37,180 bases of DNA from the NCBI GenBank assembly GCA_020635825.1, contig JACJZA010000024.1:1-37180 (forward strand), in the 5' to 3' direction. Below, piece after piece: positions 1 through 8,385 of this stretch. Numbering within the stretch: position 1 is the stretch's first letter; each line of letters starts with the position of its first letter. This DNA comes from Flavobacteriales bacterium. Its GTDB lineage: Bacteria; Bacteroidota; Bacteroidia; Flavobacteriales_E; Vicingaceae. The notes under the pieces were generated by a model. The model had not been told where the DNA came from. It saw nothing but the letters and a program-made list of their open reading frames with translations, and ran no database searches. Both the position numbers and the translations under genes were made by a program.

Positions 1-232
1 GATAGAATTACAAAAAGGAGATACCATATACATTTTCAGTGATGGTTATGCCGACCAATTTGGAGGAGAGAAAGGGAAGAAATTCAAGGCAGCGAATTTT
101 AAGAAACTACTACTCTCAATCCAAAATGAAACCATAGAACAACAGAGAGAACTCATCAACCAAGCATTTGAAGAATGGAAAGGAGACTTAGAACAACTAG
201 ATGATGTTTGTGTAATTGGAGTTAAAATATAA
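1..232 (+). CDS. C-terminal end of a SpoIIE-type phosphatase (partial, cut by window start)
   Basis: The open frame begins at base 2 and stops at TAA 230-232, giving about 76 residues. They contain the FSDGYADQFGG motif and end in DDVCVIGVKI, both hallmarks of the metal-dependent PP2C/SpoIIE serine phosphatase fold; the acidic residues are the usual metal ligands. It is nearly collinear with the C-terminus of the next gene, differing at scattered positions, so the two are tandem paralogues. The stop is followed after 3 bases by the next ATG, and the same junction sequence recurs after the second copy. The upstream domains (probably TPR repeats and a membrane anchor, as in the neighbour) lie outside the window. 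Confidence 0.85.
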   Translation, partial: IELQKGDTIYIFSDGYADQFGGEKGKKFKAANFKKLLLSIQNETIEQQRELINQAFEEWKGDLEQLDDVCVIGVKI

Positions 233-235
233 AAG

Positions 236-2521
236 ATGAAAAAAGGCATATCATTTATACTATTGTGTTTTTCTGTACTTGTTTTAAATGCAACAACTTG
301 GAGAGATAGTTTAAACACCATTGTAAATTCAAATCAACATGATACGGTTAAGATTTTAGCCTTGGAACAGTTAGCAGCTAATTACCGAAAAAATGAACCT
401 GATTCAGCATTATTTTTTAATCAAAAAGCTATAGACTTATCTAAAAAAACCAAAATTGCCAAAGAAATTGCCGAAGCATATCGAGAATATGCCTTATCGG
501 CTCAAGCTATAGGGAAGTATCCATTAGCAGTTGAATACTATCAAAAAGCCCAAAAAGTTCACTTAAAAGACAACAACAAAAATGGAGTTGCTGAAGCTTT
601 CAATGATATTGGAATAGCCTTTTATTACTCAGGTGAATATGAAAAAGCTAGGGAAAACTTTGAAAAAGCGGGAGAAATAAAAATAGAAATTGGTGATAGT
701 ATTGGCGCAGGACAATCATTTAATAATACCGGAATAATGCATGATATTGCCGGAAACCCTACAGAAGCTCTAAAGTTATATTTAAGAGCATTGAATATTT
801 ACGAAAATCTTCGTGATACAGGAATGGCGATTGGCACCTTATCCAATATTGGTTTAATTTATTTAGGGCAAAAAAACTACACTGAAGCATTAAAAATTTA
901 TGAAAGACAAAAAGAAGATGCCAAAAACATAGGCGACAGAAAACAATATGGTATTTCTTTAACCAGTATGGGAACAGCTTATGATTATTTGGGTGAATAC
1001 ATTAAAGCTCGTAAGCTGTTTTTAGAAGCGTTGGATTTATTTCTTCAATTGGGAGATAAGCCCTTAATTGCACAATGTTATAATAACCTGAGCGCAAATT
1101 TTGAACTAACTGATGACAATGATAAAGCTTTGGAATATGCGTTAAAATCAATTTCCATTAAAAAAGAAATTGGAGCACATGGAAAATTGGCAATTTCACA
1201 AATTGCTGCAGCTAAAATTTACAATAAAAAAGGGAAAAATCATCAGGCATTGGCATTGTATCAAGATGCCTTAAAAAATGCTCAAAACACAGGGTATGCC
1301 GAGTATATCATAAAAGCTCACGAAGGGTTATCTCAAACTTACGAGAGTTTAAAAAGTTTTGAAAAAGCTTATTATCATCAATCACAATATATTGCTTTGG
1401 CTGATAGTGTTACCAATAAAGAAAACACTGAGCTTATCAATGAAATGGAAAAGAAATATCAAAATGAACGTAAGCAACAAGAAATAGAATTATTAAATAA
1501 AACAAATGCTTTAAAAGATGTGAAATTGGCAAAAGCTGATGAAGAAAGTAAGCGAAAATCAATTCAACTTTACGGTTCTTTTGGGGTTGGGCTAATATTA
1601 CTTGTGTTGGTGTTGGTGGTATTTAAAAGTAGTCAACAACGTAAAAAGAATAATATCTTATTACAACAAAAAAACACAGAAATTACCCAACAAAAAGAGA
1701 TTGTTGAGGAGCAACATAAAGAAATTACAGATAGTATCAATTATGCAAAGAGAATACAAACAGCTCTTTTAACCAGCGATGAATATTGGCATCAAATTTC
1801 ACCAGAACACTTTGTTTTATTGAAGCCAAAAGATGTGGTAAGTGGAGATTTCTTTTGGGCTTTTCATACCGAAAATAATTTAGCTATATGGGTGGCTGCA
1901 GACTGTACCGGACACGGTGTTCCTGGAGCTTTTATGAGTATGCTTGGAATTAGTTTTTTCAATGAAATTGTAGTGGAAAATAATATTACCCAACCAGCTG
2001 AGATATTGAATAGATTGCGTGATAAAATTATTAAAGCCCTAGAACAAAAAGGGGTAGATACTCAGCAAAAAGATGGGATGGATTTAGCACTCTGTGTCTG
2101 GAATAAAAATACCAATCAGTTAAGTTATTCGGGAGCCAACAATCCTCTTTGGATTATCAGAAAAACAGATAAAACAAACCAAGATTCAGATAATCTTATT
2201 ATAGAAGGATATGAATTAATTGAGCATAAGGCTGATAAGCAACCTGTTGGTTTATTCTCAGGAGATATAAAACCATTTACAGAACAAATAATTCAACTTC
2301 AAAAAGGAGATTCTATTTATACTTTTAGTGATGGTTATGCCGATCAGTTTGGAGGTGATAAGGGTAAAAAACTTAAATCTGCTAACTTTAAAAAACTACT
2401 ATTGACTCTTCAGGATAAGTCTTTAGCAGAACAGAAAAACATTATCAACCAAACTTTTGATGAATGGAAAGGCAATTTAGACCAAATTGATGATGTATGT
2501 GTTATTGGAGTTAAAATATAA
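236..2521 (+). CDS. TPR-repeat, membrane-anchored SpoIIE-family protein phosphatase
   Basis: The 761-residue protein starts with a signal peptide (about residues 1-19), followed by TPR repeats to about residue 400 (recurrent A-x-x-x-Y and G-x-x-x-x-A spacing), a charged coiled-coil, one membrane helix at about 447-467, a second coiled-coil, and a C-terminal SpoIIE/PP2C domain from about 525. Candidate metal ligands are D538 (SGDFFW), D556 (ADCTGHGVPGA), D699 (FSDGYADQ) and D752/D753. The topology puts the TPR sensor outside the cytoplasm and the phosphatase inside. This architecture is common in Bacteroidota and is thought to act in partner-switching or regulatory dephosphorylation; the substrate is unknown. 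It is the second of two tandem paralogues and probably co-transcribed with the first. Confidence 0.9.
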   Translation: MKKGISFILLCFSVLVLNATTWRDSLNTIVNSNQHDTVKILALEQLAANYRKNEPDSALFFNQKAIDLSKKTKIAKEIAEAYREYALSAQAIGKYPLAVEYYQKAQKVHLKDNNKNGVAEAFNDIGIAFYYSGEYEKARENFEKAGEIKIEIGDSIGAGQSFNNTGIMHDIAGNPTEALKLYLRALNIYENLRDTGMAIGTLSNIGLIYLGQKNYTEALKIYERQKEDAKNIGDRKQYGISLTSMGTAYDYLGEYIKARKLFLEALDLFLQLGDKPLIAQCYNNLSANFELTDDNDKALEYALKSISIKKEIGAHGKLAISQIAAAKIYNKKGKNHQALALYQDALKNAQNTGYAEYIIKAHEGLSQTYESLKSFEKAYYHQSQYIALADSVTNKENTELINEMEKKYQNERKQQEIELLNKTNALKDVKLAKADEESKRKSIQLYGSFGVGLILLVLVLVVFKSSQQRKKNNILLQQKNTEITQQKEIVEEQHKEITDSINYAKRIQTALLTSDEYWHQISPEHFVLLKPKDVVSGDFFWAFHTENNLAIWVAADCTGHGVPGAFMSMLGISFFNEIVVENNITQPAEILNRLRDKIIKALEQKGVDTQQKDGMDLALCVWNKNTNQLSYSGANNPLWIIRKTDKTNQDSDNLIIEGYELIEHKADKQPVGLFSGDIKPFTEQIIQLQKGDSIYTFSDGYADQFGGDKGKKLKSANFKKLLLTLQDKSLAEQKNIINQTFDEWKGNLDQIDDVCVIGVKI

Positions 2522-2524
2522 AAG

Positions 2525-3025
2525 ATGAAAAGATTAATATTGATATTATTATTTATACCAGCATTTTCAAATGCTCAAAACAAAGGGTGCAATTACTCAC
2601 AAAGTAATCAATTCGATTTTTGGATAGGAAAGTGGGATGTGTATGATACTTTAGGAAACCTAGTTGGAGAAAATAGAATTGAAAAACAATATGAAAACTG
2701 TGTTATTCAAGAAAACTGGACATCAACAGGAGTCAACAAAGGCACAAGTTACAATTATTTTAACCCTAAAGATAGCTCTTGGAACCAATTATGGCTTGAT
2801 AATCAAGGAAGTATTTTAATTTTGAAAGGTAATTATGAAAATGACAGAATGAAGCTGAAAAGTGATTTAATTCCGGGACAAAAAGTAGCTTTTTATTACA
2901 ACGAAATAGTTTGGGTAAATAATCCTGATGGTACAGTTAGTCAGATTTGGTCTATTTATGATGAACATGACAATTTTTTACAACAAGCCTTTTATGGAAT
3001 TTATAAAAGAAAAAAGACTAAGTAA
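2525..3025 (+). CDS. Secreted DUF1579-like protein
   Basis: This 166-residue protein has a cleavable signal peptide (about residues 1-17, ending NAQ). The mature part carries an FDFWIGKWDVYD opening, then a conserved Cys followed by ENWTSTG and a W-x-Q-L-W-L-D segment. That pattern is familiar from DUF1579/lipocalin-like beta-barrel proteins of Bacteroidota. Function is unknown; extracytoplasmic binding of a small ligand is only a guess. It starts 3 bases after the phosphatase stop, so it is probably the last gene of that operon. Its 3' end overlaps the convergent O-antigen-ligase-like gene by 8 bases. Confidence 0.75.
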   Translation: MKRLILILLFIPAFSNAQNKGCNYSQSNQFDFWIGKWDVYDTLGNLVGENRIEKQYENCVIQENWTSTGVNKGTSYNYFNPKDSSWNQLWLDNQGSILILKGNYENDRMKLKSDLIPGQKVAFYYNEIVWVNNPDGTVSQIWSIYDEHDNFLQQAFYGIYKRKKTK

Positions 3026-4580
3026 GTTCTTTTTTATGGTATAAAAGAAGGGTATTAAAAAACACAAAAAAACTAATACCAACTTGTGTGTCTAAAGTAT
3101 CTTCGGTAATCATTGAGATTATCAAAACAATAAAAAAGCCTAAATAAATAAATGAATTTTGTGCTTTGGTTTGTATAATAGGGTAAGCAATAAAAAATAA
3201 AAAAATTATCAAACCAATCATGCCAAAGGTAGCCATTGCAGTAATATATTGATTGTGGGCTCTAAGTTGAAATTGTGGTTTTAATAGGCTATTGTTTTCT
3301 TTGTATTGTTCATAATAAACATTTTGTATATCACCTGTTCCAACACCCAAAAGCCAATTGTTTTTGAAGATGTCTATTCCTGTTTTCCAATATTCTAACC
3401 TCATGATAAGAGAATGTCCATTATAATCTCCTCCGGAATAATAATTTTCTAGCTCCCAAAATAAATCATATAATCGTTTATCAATACTTGATATTTCTAA
3501 AAAACGAACATTGGCAATTCCATTTTCAATTGCTTTAATTTCTGTATTTGTAAGTTTTTCGACAGCAATTCTATCTTTATATTCACCTTTAGAAGAAATA
3601 AAACGAGTTAAAGTGGTAGATAAAGGCTGTCCTTTATGGTCTTTCCCCCTAAAAGGAATCGTGCTTCTTTTTTCCCAAGCGGCTTCTAATTCTTTCTGAC
3701 TTAAATTTCTCCAAACATAAAACCCATTCTCTTTCCCTGTTCTTTCTAATGAATGAAAATACCTGGAACCATTTGGTGTAAAGTCCTTTAAAGGTAAGCT
3801 CTCAACCTCTTGAAAAAACAAATGGTATTGTGAGTAAAACTTATACCCAGCAATAGAGGTAATCACCAACAAAAAGATAATGCTTGAAAATTTTAAAAAA
3901 GAAGATGAAATGCGGTTTAAATTGAAAATGAAAAGTAAAAATGTACTTATCATAAAAACAACCAACCCCGTCATTAAAGAAATGAGGACCATAAAAATGA
4001 TGAGCCAAAGAATAATCAGTACCCAAACAATTTTTTCTTTTAAACTAGAACTTTTATTAATGTAAAAAAAACCTAGAAAAATAGCCAAACAAATTTCAAG
4101 TCCAAATCTAATGTGAGAATTAAATCTTGATAAATCTCTTACATCTGTAATTTCAATACCTAACCCTCCGAGCTTTACAAAAATGCTCCAAAATGAAGAC
4201 AATAAAACCCCTCCAATAAAAATGCTAAAAACCAGTTTAAGTTCTTTGTAAGAAAATGTTTTGGAAAACAACACAAATGGAATCACAAAAAGAGGCATTT
4301 TTCTCCTAATGTCATCCCATGCAAAATCGAAATCTGAAGTATAAAGTAGGCCTAAAATGGTCAGCACATAATAGGAAATAAGTGCCCAAGCAATGGAATT
4401 TTTAAAAAAAGCAATGATTTTTTCTTTGTGATTTCCTTCTAATATCCAAGCTAACCCCAAAACTCCTTGTCCCATACTTATTAGTGGTTTGGATAAGGAA
4501 AGTCCAACAGCAATAAAAATGATGCCCGCTAGGTATAAAAAAGAGGGGCGTAATAAAGAAGAAACTAAAGCCTTCGCCAT
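3018..4580 (-). CDS. O-antigen ligase-like (Wzy/WaaL family) membrane protein
   Basis: This 520-residue polytopic membrane protein has about ten hydrophobic segments and one large soluble loop at roughly residues 255-395. The C-terminal half contains the Wzy_C signature: a W-K-T-G-I-D-I-F-K segment, NNWLLGVGTGD, then a conserved RAHNQYITAMATFG before the last helices. Family members join polysaccharide chains to a lipid or protein acceptor at the periplasmic face, as O-antigen ligase, polymerase or oligosaccharyltransferase; which applies cannot be told here. The ATG lies 1 base after the stop of the upstream S41 protease gene, so the two are probably co-transcribed. Confidence 0.85.
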   Translation of the reverse strand: MAKALVSSLLRPSFLYLAGIIFIAVGLSLSKPLISMGQGVLGLAWILEGNHKEKIIAFFKNSIAWALISYYVLTILGLLYTSDFDFAWDDIRRKMPLFVIPFVLFSKTFSYKELKLVFSIFIGGVLLSSFWSIFVKLGGLGIEITDVRDLSRFNSHIRFGLEICLAIFLGFFYINKSSSLKEKIVWVLIILWLIIFMVLISLMTGLVVFMISTFLLFIFNLNRISSSFLKFSSIIFLLVITSIAGYKFYSQYHLFFQEVESLPLKDFTPNGSRYFHSLERTGKENGFYVWRNLSQKELEAAWEKRSTIPFRGKDHKGQPLSTTLTRFISSKGEYKDRIAVEKLTNTEIKAIENGIANVRFLEISSIDKRLYDLFWELENYYSGGDYNGHSLIMRLEYWKTGIDIFKNNWLLGVGTGDIQNVYYEQYKENNSLLKPQFQLRAHNQYITAMATFGMIGLIIFLFFIAYPIIQTKAQNSFIYLGFFIVLIISMITEDTLDTQVGISFFVFFNTLLLYHKKELT

Positions 4581-4581
4581 T

Positions 4582-6240
4582 TTATTTGTTAGTTCCTGCT
4601 AAAACGGACTGATAGAGTTCTTTATTGTTTAATGTTTTAATTGCTTCTTCAATATTTGGATCTTCTTTTAATGACATTTCTATCTGACCTTTTTGGTAAT
4701 AATAACGACCCACTATTTCGGTTTCAAGAATTCGTTTAATCTCATCTTTAAAAGTAAATAAGTCTTCTTTTTTATTGTGAGATAGTTTTTCTTTCAATTC
4801 ATTATACTCTTTTTGAATACTTTCAAAATACTTTTCTTCCTTACTGGTTTCTTCCAATTTGGCTAGCAAATCTTCACTTTCAGTAGTGTATGAATAATCT
4901 TTATCTGATAAATAATTTACAAACTCCTGATAATCATTATCGCTTAACATAAATTCAGAAGGGTTATTAATTTCTTCATATTTTAGTCGATAATCGGTTG
5001 CATAACCAAAAAATAAGTTTTTAGTAAGCAAACTCACCGATACATCACTAATAGGTTCTCTTTTTACCTTGATATCAGGAGCAATTCCTTTCCCATCAAA
5101 AACAGGACGTTTGTTTTTTACCGTTTTAAATTCACTGATTAAAGAATCAGCAACAGCTTTTACCTCTCCGTCTTCATTTCTGTGTGTGTAATCTAATTTT
5201 TGAATACATCTTCCACTTGGTGTGTAATATTTTGCAACTGTTACTTTTAGTTTTGAATTATAACTTAAAGGACGAACAGACTGAACCAATCCTTTACCAA
5301 AAGACTGATTTCCAATTACCACTGCTCTGTCATTATCTTGTAATGAACCGGAAACAATTTCAGAAGCAGAAGCAGAACCTCCGTCAATTAATACCACCAG
5401 AGGTATTTCAGTATCTAGTGGAGTCGATTCAGCTTTGTAGGTTTTATCCCAATCTTTAATTTTTCCTTTGGTACTTACAATTTCTGTCCCCTTCGGCACA
5501 AAAAAGTTAACGATACTTACTGCCTCTTTTAACAATCCACCACCATTTCCTCTTAAATCTAGAATCAACGATTGAAGGTTTTGATCTTTTAATTTTAAAA
5601 AAGCTTCTTTTACCTCAGCACTTGCAGTTTCTGTAAAGCCATTTAATTTAATATAGCCTACAGAATCTTTCATCATAGCATAATAAGGAACATCTTTAAT
5701 CTTTACTTCTTCACGTACTACTTTTTTTACAAAAGGTTCTTCTGTACCCGGTCTTCCGATTTTTAATTCAATACTTGTTCCCGGTTGTCCTAATAAAAAC
5801 TCTCTAATATCATTAGTGGTTTTCCCTTTTACAGATTTACCATCAACCTCTAAAATTTTGTCACCAGCCATTAAGCCTGCTTTGTAAGCTCCAAAACCTT
5901 CGTAAGGCTCAGAAATAACAACATAATCTCCTTGCTTTTGAATTAAAGCTCCAATACCACCATATTGTCCGGTAGTCATCATTTTGTAATCTTCAATGTT
6001 CGATTCAGGAATGTAATTGGTATAAGGGTCTAATGATTCCAACATGGCATCAATACCGGTTTTCATTAGTTTTCCAGGATCGGCACCATCTACGTAATAA
6101 ATGTTTAACTCGCGATAAAGGGTAGCAAAGATGTCGAGATTTTTACTTACTTCGAAATAACTATCAACATAACCTACCGACACAACAGAAGTAAGAGCAA
6201 TACTTACGATTAATGTTATTTTAGAAATTCTTTTTTTCAT
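4582..6240 (-). CDS. S41 family C-terminal processing peptidase
   Basis: From the ATG at 6240 the protein is 552 residues. It has an N-terminal membrane anchor/signal (about 8-25), a PDZ domain (about 95-170, with GYGG-like GQYGGIGA and AGLMAGDKIL), and the S41 catalytic core. The core shows LDLRGNGGG (about 228-235), the serine motif GGSASASE (287-294) and the lysine of QSFGKG (K316), which form the Ser/Lys dyad. The family cleaves periplasmic proteins near their C-termini. An in-frame ATG at 6321 exists, but it would extend through yidD; the peptide starting MKKRISK has a normal export signal, so 6240 is chosen. rnpA, yidD and an S41 peptidase adjoining is a common Bacteroidota arrangement. 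Confidence 0.9.
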   Translation of the reverse strand: MKKRISKITLIVSIALTSVVSVGYVDSYFEVSKNLDIFATLYRELNIYYVDGADPGKLMKTGIDAMLESLDPYTNYIPESNIEDYKMMTTGQYGGIGALIQKQGDYVVISEPYEGFGAYKAGLMAGDKILEVDGKSVKGKTTNDIREFLLGQPGTSIELKIGRPGTEEPFVKKVVREEVKIKDVPYYAMMKDSVGYIKLNGFTETASAEVKEAFLKLKDQNLQSLILDLRGNGGGLLKEAVSIVNFFVPKGTEIVSTKGKIKDWDKTYKAESTPLDTEIPLVVLIDGGSASASEIVSGSLQDNDRAVVIGNQSFGKGLVQSVRPLSYNSKLKVTVAKYYTPSGRCIQKLDYTHRNEDGEVKAVADSLISEFKTVKNKRPVFDGKGIAPDIKVKREPISDVSVSLLTKNLFFGYATDYRLKYEEINNPSEFMLSDNDYQEFVNYLSDKDYSYTTESEDLLAKLEETSKEEKYFESIQKEYNELKEKLSHNKKEDLFTFKDEIKRILETEIVGRYYYQKGQIEMSLKEDPNIEEAIKTLNNKELYQSVLAGTNK

Positions 6241-6251
6241 GTTTTTATATT

Positions 6252-6473
6252 TTAAGGAACCGGGTCGTAGCCATGCCCTCCCCAAGGGTGACAAGAAAAT
6301 ATTCTTTTTATTGCTAACCAACCACCTTTTAATGGTCCGTATTTGTTTATTGCTTCAATACTGTATTGCGAACAGGTGGGTGAGTACCTGCAATTTTGCC
6401 CTAATATGGGCGAAATGCTGAGTTGATAAAAACGAATCATCAACACAAATATTTTACTCACAACCCTTCTCAC
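6252..6473 (-). CDS. yidD: Membrane protein insertion efficiency factor YidD
   Basis: This 73-residue protein matches YidD across its length: an amphipathic N-terminal helix, then ISPILGQNCRYSPTCSQYS with its conserved cysteines, then GGWLAIKRIFSCHPWGGHGYDPVP. YidD is a small inner-membrane-associated factor that assists YidC-dependent insertion of membrane proteins. It overlaps the 3' end of rnpA by 20 bases in another frame, the usual rnpA-yidD coupling, and is followed 11 bases later by the S41 protease start. Confidence 0.95.
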   Translation of the reverse strand: MRRVVSKIFVLMIRFYQLSISPILGQNCRYSPTCSQYSIEAINKYGPLKGGWLAIKRIFSCHPWGGHGYDPVP

Positions 6474-6852
6474 ACCATGTATTTAAACGATTTAAAATTA
6501 CTTTTATTTTTTCTTCAATCTGGTTATACGTACAAATTTCTTTAGCGGTATATACCAGCATAATATTTAACTCCACATCGGCATTTTTTATGCCGTTTTT
6601 CAGTTCATGGTTATTAATACGGTAAGCTTCTTTTATACGGCGTTTTATAAGATTTCGATTCACAGCCAGTTTAATGTTTTTTTTGGGAACACTTACACCT
6701 ACATTAGCCAAAATACCGGTTTTAGTAGTTTTTTTAGCATATACCACTCTCAACGGGAAAGCATTAAAACTTTTTCCTGATTCAAACAAAAAACCAATGT
6801 CTTTAACACTTTTTAGTTTTTCTTGTTTTGGAAAGCGGTTGTTGAACTGCAT
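6454..6852 (-). CDS. rnpA: Ribonuclease P protein component
   Basis: This 132-residue basic protein contains the signature RNR region AVNRNLIKRRIKEAYRIN and an N-terminal FPKQEKLKSVKDIGFLFE segment typical of RnpA. It is the protein subunit of RNase P, which matures the 5' ends of tRNAs. It is the first gene of the minus-strand rnpA-yidD-S41-O-ligase run. rpmH, often found upstream of rnpA, is absent: upstream lies the cassette-like repeat region starting about 85 bases away. Confidence 0.95.
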   Translation of the reverse strand: MQFNNRFPKQEKLKSVKDIGFLFESGKSFNAFPLRVVYAKKTTKTGILANVGVSVPKKNIKLAVNRNLIKRRIKEAYRINNHELKNGIKNADVELNIMLVYTAKEICTYNQIEEKIKVILNRLNTWCEKGCE

Positions 6853-6936
6853 AATGGTTCAAAGATACTCGCTTAAATGTTCTTTGCCATTAATTTGTTT
6901 AATAAAAAGCTTAAAATAAGTTAAAAGGAGAGTTTT

Positions 6937-7072
6937 TGAAAAAAACGTAATAATCATTGGCGAAGCCTTTTTACGCCTAACGGTTTCGGGCTTTGCGTTC
7001 GGGCGGGTTTCGGAGCACAAAGCGCCAAGTTTGCACGTCTGCCCGCCTGACTCAGAGCCCGTGTTATAGGAC
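6937..7072 (-). repeat. Palindromic attC-like module A with 39-bp repeat
   Basis: Positions 6937-6975 hold a 39-bp sequence that recurs at 7655-7693 with only two mismatches. It abuts an imperfect palindrome at 6975-7072. Arms seen on the plus strand: GCCTAAC (6975-6981) against GTTATAGG (7063-7070); CGGGCT (6987-6992) against AGCCCG (7056-7061); TCGGGCGGG (6999-7007) against CCCGCCTGA (7042-7050). Read on the minus strand, the module ends in GTTAGGC, which fits the GTTRRRY core of integron attC sites. It begins 17 bases after the stop of the gene at 7090. It is much richer in G+C than its surroundings. Assignment as a recombination site is inference. Confidence 0.6.
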
Positions 7073-7089
7073 GTTTTTCTTTTCATCGT

Positions 7090-7590
7090 CTATGGAAATT
7101 TAAGTCTAAGTTCGTTTACGTCTTTGTCTACCTTAATCCATTCAACTCTCTTGTCAATGTCACTCGGCACTTCGCTTGTAATCATAAATAATGGCGTCAA
7201 ATAGAAAACTTCAACTGTCCGCTTGTTAAAACCTAAAGCTCCAATATCTTGCATTTGAAACTCTACGGTCTTAAAACTTAGATGTCCGTTTTGGTATAGA
7301 ATTGTCTGCGTCCGCCAAGTACCTGTCGTGAACAAAATTTTCATTGGTCCAACAACTAAAATCAATACTAAAAAGACTGTCGGATAAATTGCCCCAATAA
7401 TTCGTTTAGTTTTGGTCTTTATTACAAATAAGTTCCAAAGCAGAATTATCGGCGCCCCGATTAAGAAACCAAAGTAAACGAACGATTTTAGAAATTGATT
7501 TTTGATGTCAATACTTGTGAAAGCATCTAACAGGAAAAGTAAAACTGTCAAACAGTAAATAAGGTTTAATATTTTGGTCGTCTGTTTCAA
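7090..7590 (-). CDS. Hypothetical membrane protein in cassette-like region
   Basis: This 166-residue protein has three or four hydrophobic helices (about residues 8-25, 33-55 and 63-82) and a soluble C-terminal half ending in a charged DIDKRVEWIKVDKDVNELRLKF segment. I do not recognise a family. The start is a TTG at 7590: an in-frame stop lies just upstream and no ATG occurs until residue 83. The 5' leader shares the motif GACGACA with the next gene's leader at almost the same distance from the start. The gene is followed by repeat module A and preceded by module B, so it looks like the cargo of one cassette. Function is unknown. Confidence 0.65.
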   Translation of the reverse strand: MKQTTKILNLIYCLTVLLFLLDAFTSIDIKNQFLKSFVYFGFLIGAPIILLWNLFVIKTKTKRIIGAIYPTVFLVLILVVGPMKILFTTGTWRTQTILYQNGHLSFKTVEFQMQDIGALGFNKRTVEVFYLTPLFMITSEVPSDIDKRVEWIKVDKDVNELRLKFP

Positions 7591-7619
7591 TTCGTTAGTG
7601 TCGTCTTAAAATGCCCTAT
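7591..7619 (-). other. Shared cassette leader (GACGACA motif), copy 1
   Basis: Reading the minus strand towards the gene, ATAGGGCAT (7619-7611) is followed by 5 bases, GACGACA (7605-7599), 8 bases and the TTG start at 7590. The leader of the unrelated gene at 7729-8385 has ATAGGTCAT, 6 bases, GACGACA, 7 bases and ATG. Conservation ahead of two non-homologous genes points to a common module edge or a translation/recombination element. Its role is not known. Confidence 0.55.
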
Positions 7620-7723
7620 AACCACACCGTGTAAAAGTTATTTTCGTGATTTTATGAAAAAAACGTAGTAATCATTAGCGAAGCCTTTTTACGATTAACA
7701 TTTTATATTGTGTGTTGTAGGGC
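7613..7723 (-). repeat. Inverted-repeat module B with second copy of the 39-bp repeat
   Basis: The arms GCCCTATAACCACAC (7613-7627) and GTGTGTTGTAGGGC (7710-7723) form an imperfect inverted repeat enclosing the second 39-bp repeat copy (7655-7693). As in module A, the 39-bp repeat is followed by a TAAC (7696-7699), then a variable stretch (very short here), then GTTRTAGG next to the stop codon of the neighbouring gene (stop at 7729). The shared order of parts with module A, despite different lengths and G+C content, argues for a family of modules and not chance. Confidence 0.6.
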
Positions 7724-7728
7724 GTAAA

Positions 7729-8385
7729 TTATTCATTATCGATACCTATCCAATTTTCAAGTTTGTTTTTAAATTCATCCACGGCTAACCAAGTATTTAC
7801 ATTTTCTGGGTCATTACTCTTTTTATCATATGCGCAAATATATTGTAAATGAAGTCTTTCATCTATTTTTAAATCTGGGATTTTGGTTATAAATCCGGTT
7901 TTTTTCATCTCTGTAAATGATAAATACAAATCTTTTTTGTTTTGAAGTCGGTTAGGAAACCAGTTATTATTACTCGCTCTTGAGTTCATCATTTCTCCAT
8001 CTTCTGTCCCTAAATGTAAAATCCAGTCATTGTTACCTGCCTCAATTGCATCTAAATGTTCTCCAGTTGCTACATAATAATCAATATTATCAATTGGGTC
8101 AATTAATTTACAATCAATCTGGATTTTTTCAGAAGTATCATTAATCCTAATAATTCTCCAAATCCAGCCATTAGAGTCAGTCAAATTACCTCCATTATAT
8201 AACGGAAGTCTAATCTTGAATTGAATAATCTCAACTTGATAATCAGCTGTTTTATAAATCTCAGATTGTCCATTTTTATAGGATTTTTTATCAATCGTCT
8301 CAATTGATGTTTTATTACTTGTCAATCCGCAATTAATAATCCCAAGTGGTGTTTTATAATTTTTATCAATTAGTCTGTTATCCAT
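7729..8385 (-). CDS. Hypothetical soluble protein in cassette-like region
   Basis: This 218-residue protein has no signal peptide and no membrane helix. It is acidic, rich in Asn, Asp, Lys and Ile, with Trp-containing patches (GWIWRIIRIND near residue 92, NDWILHLGTEDGEM near 138). I do not recognise a family and offer no function. It begins at ATG 8385 behind a GACGACA leader shared with the gene at 7090-7590 and ends next to inverted-repeat module B. Orientation matches the other cassette gene. Low-G+C composition and isolation from the metabolic operons on both sides suggest acquired cargo. Confidence 0.65.
   Translation of the reverse strand: MDNRLIDKNYKTPLGIINCGLTSNKTSIETIDKKSYKNGQSEIYKTADYQVEIIQFKIRLPLYNGGNLTDSNGWIWRIIRINDTSEKIQIDCKLIDPIDNIDYYVATGEHLDAIEAGNNDWILHLGTEDGEMMNSRASNNNWFPNRLQNKKDLYLSFTEMKKTGFITKIPDLKIDERLHLQYICAYDKKSNDPENVNTWLAVDEFKNKLENWIGIDNE

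Noticed and set aside
6240..6321. Upstream ATG for the S41 protease
   Set aside because: It would overlap yidD and bury the signal peptide; ATG 6240 gives a normal exported protein.
6859..7086. A 75-codon minus-strand open frame over the palindrome and 39-bp repeat
   Set aside because: Its codons consist of the repeat module itself, it matches no family I know, and the palindrome explains the open frame.
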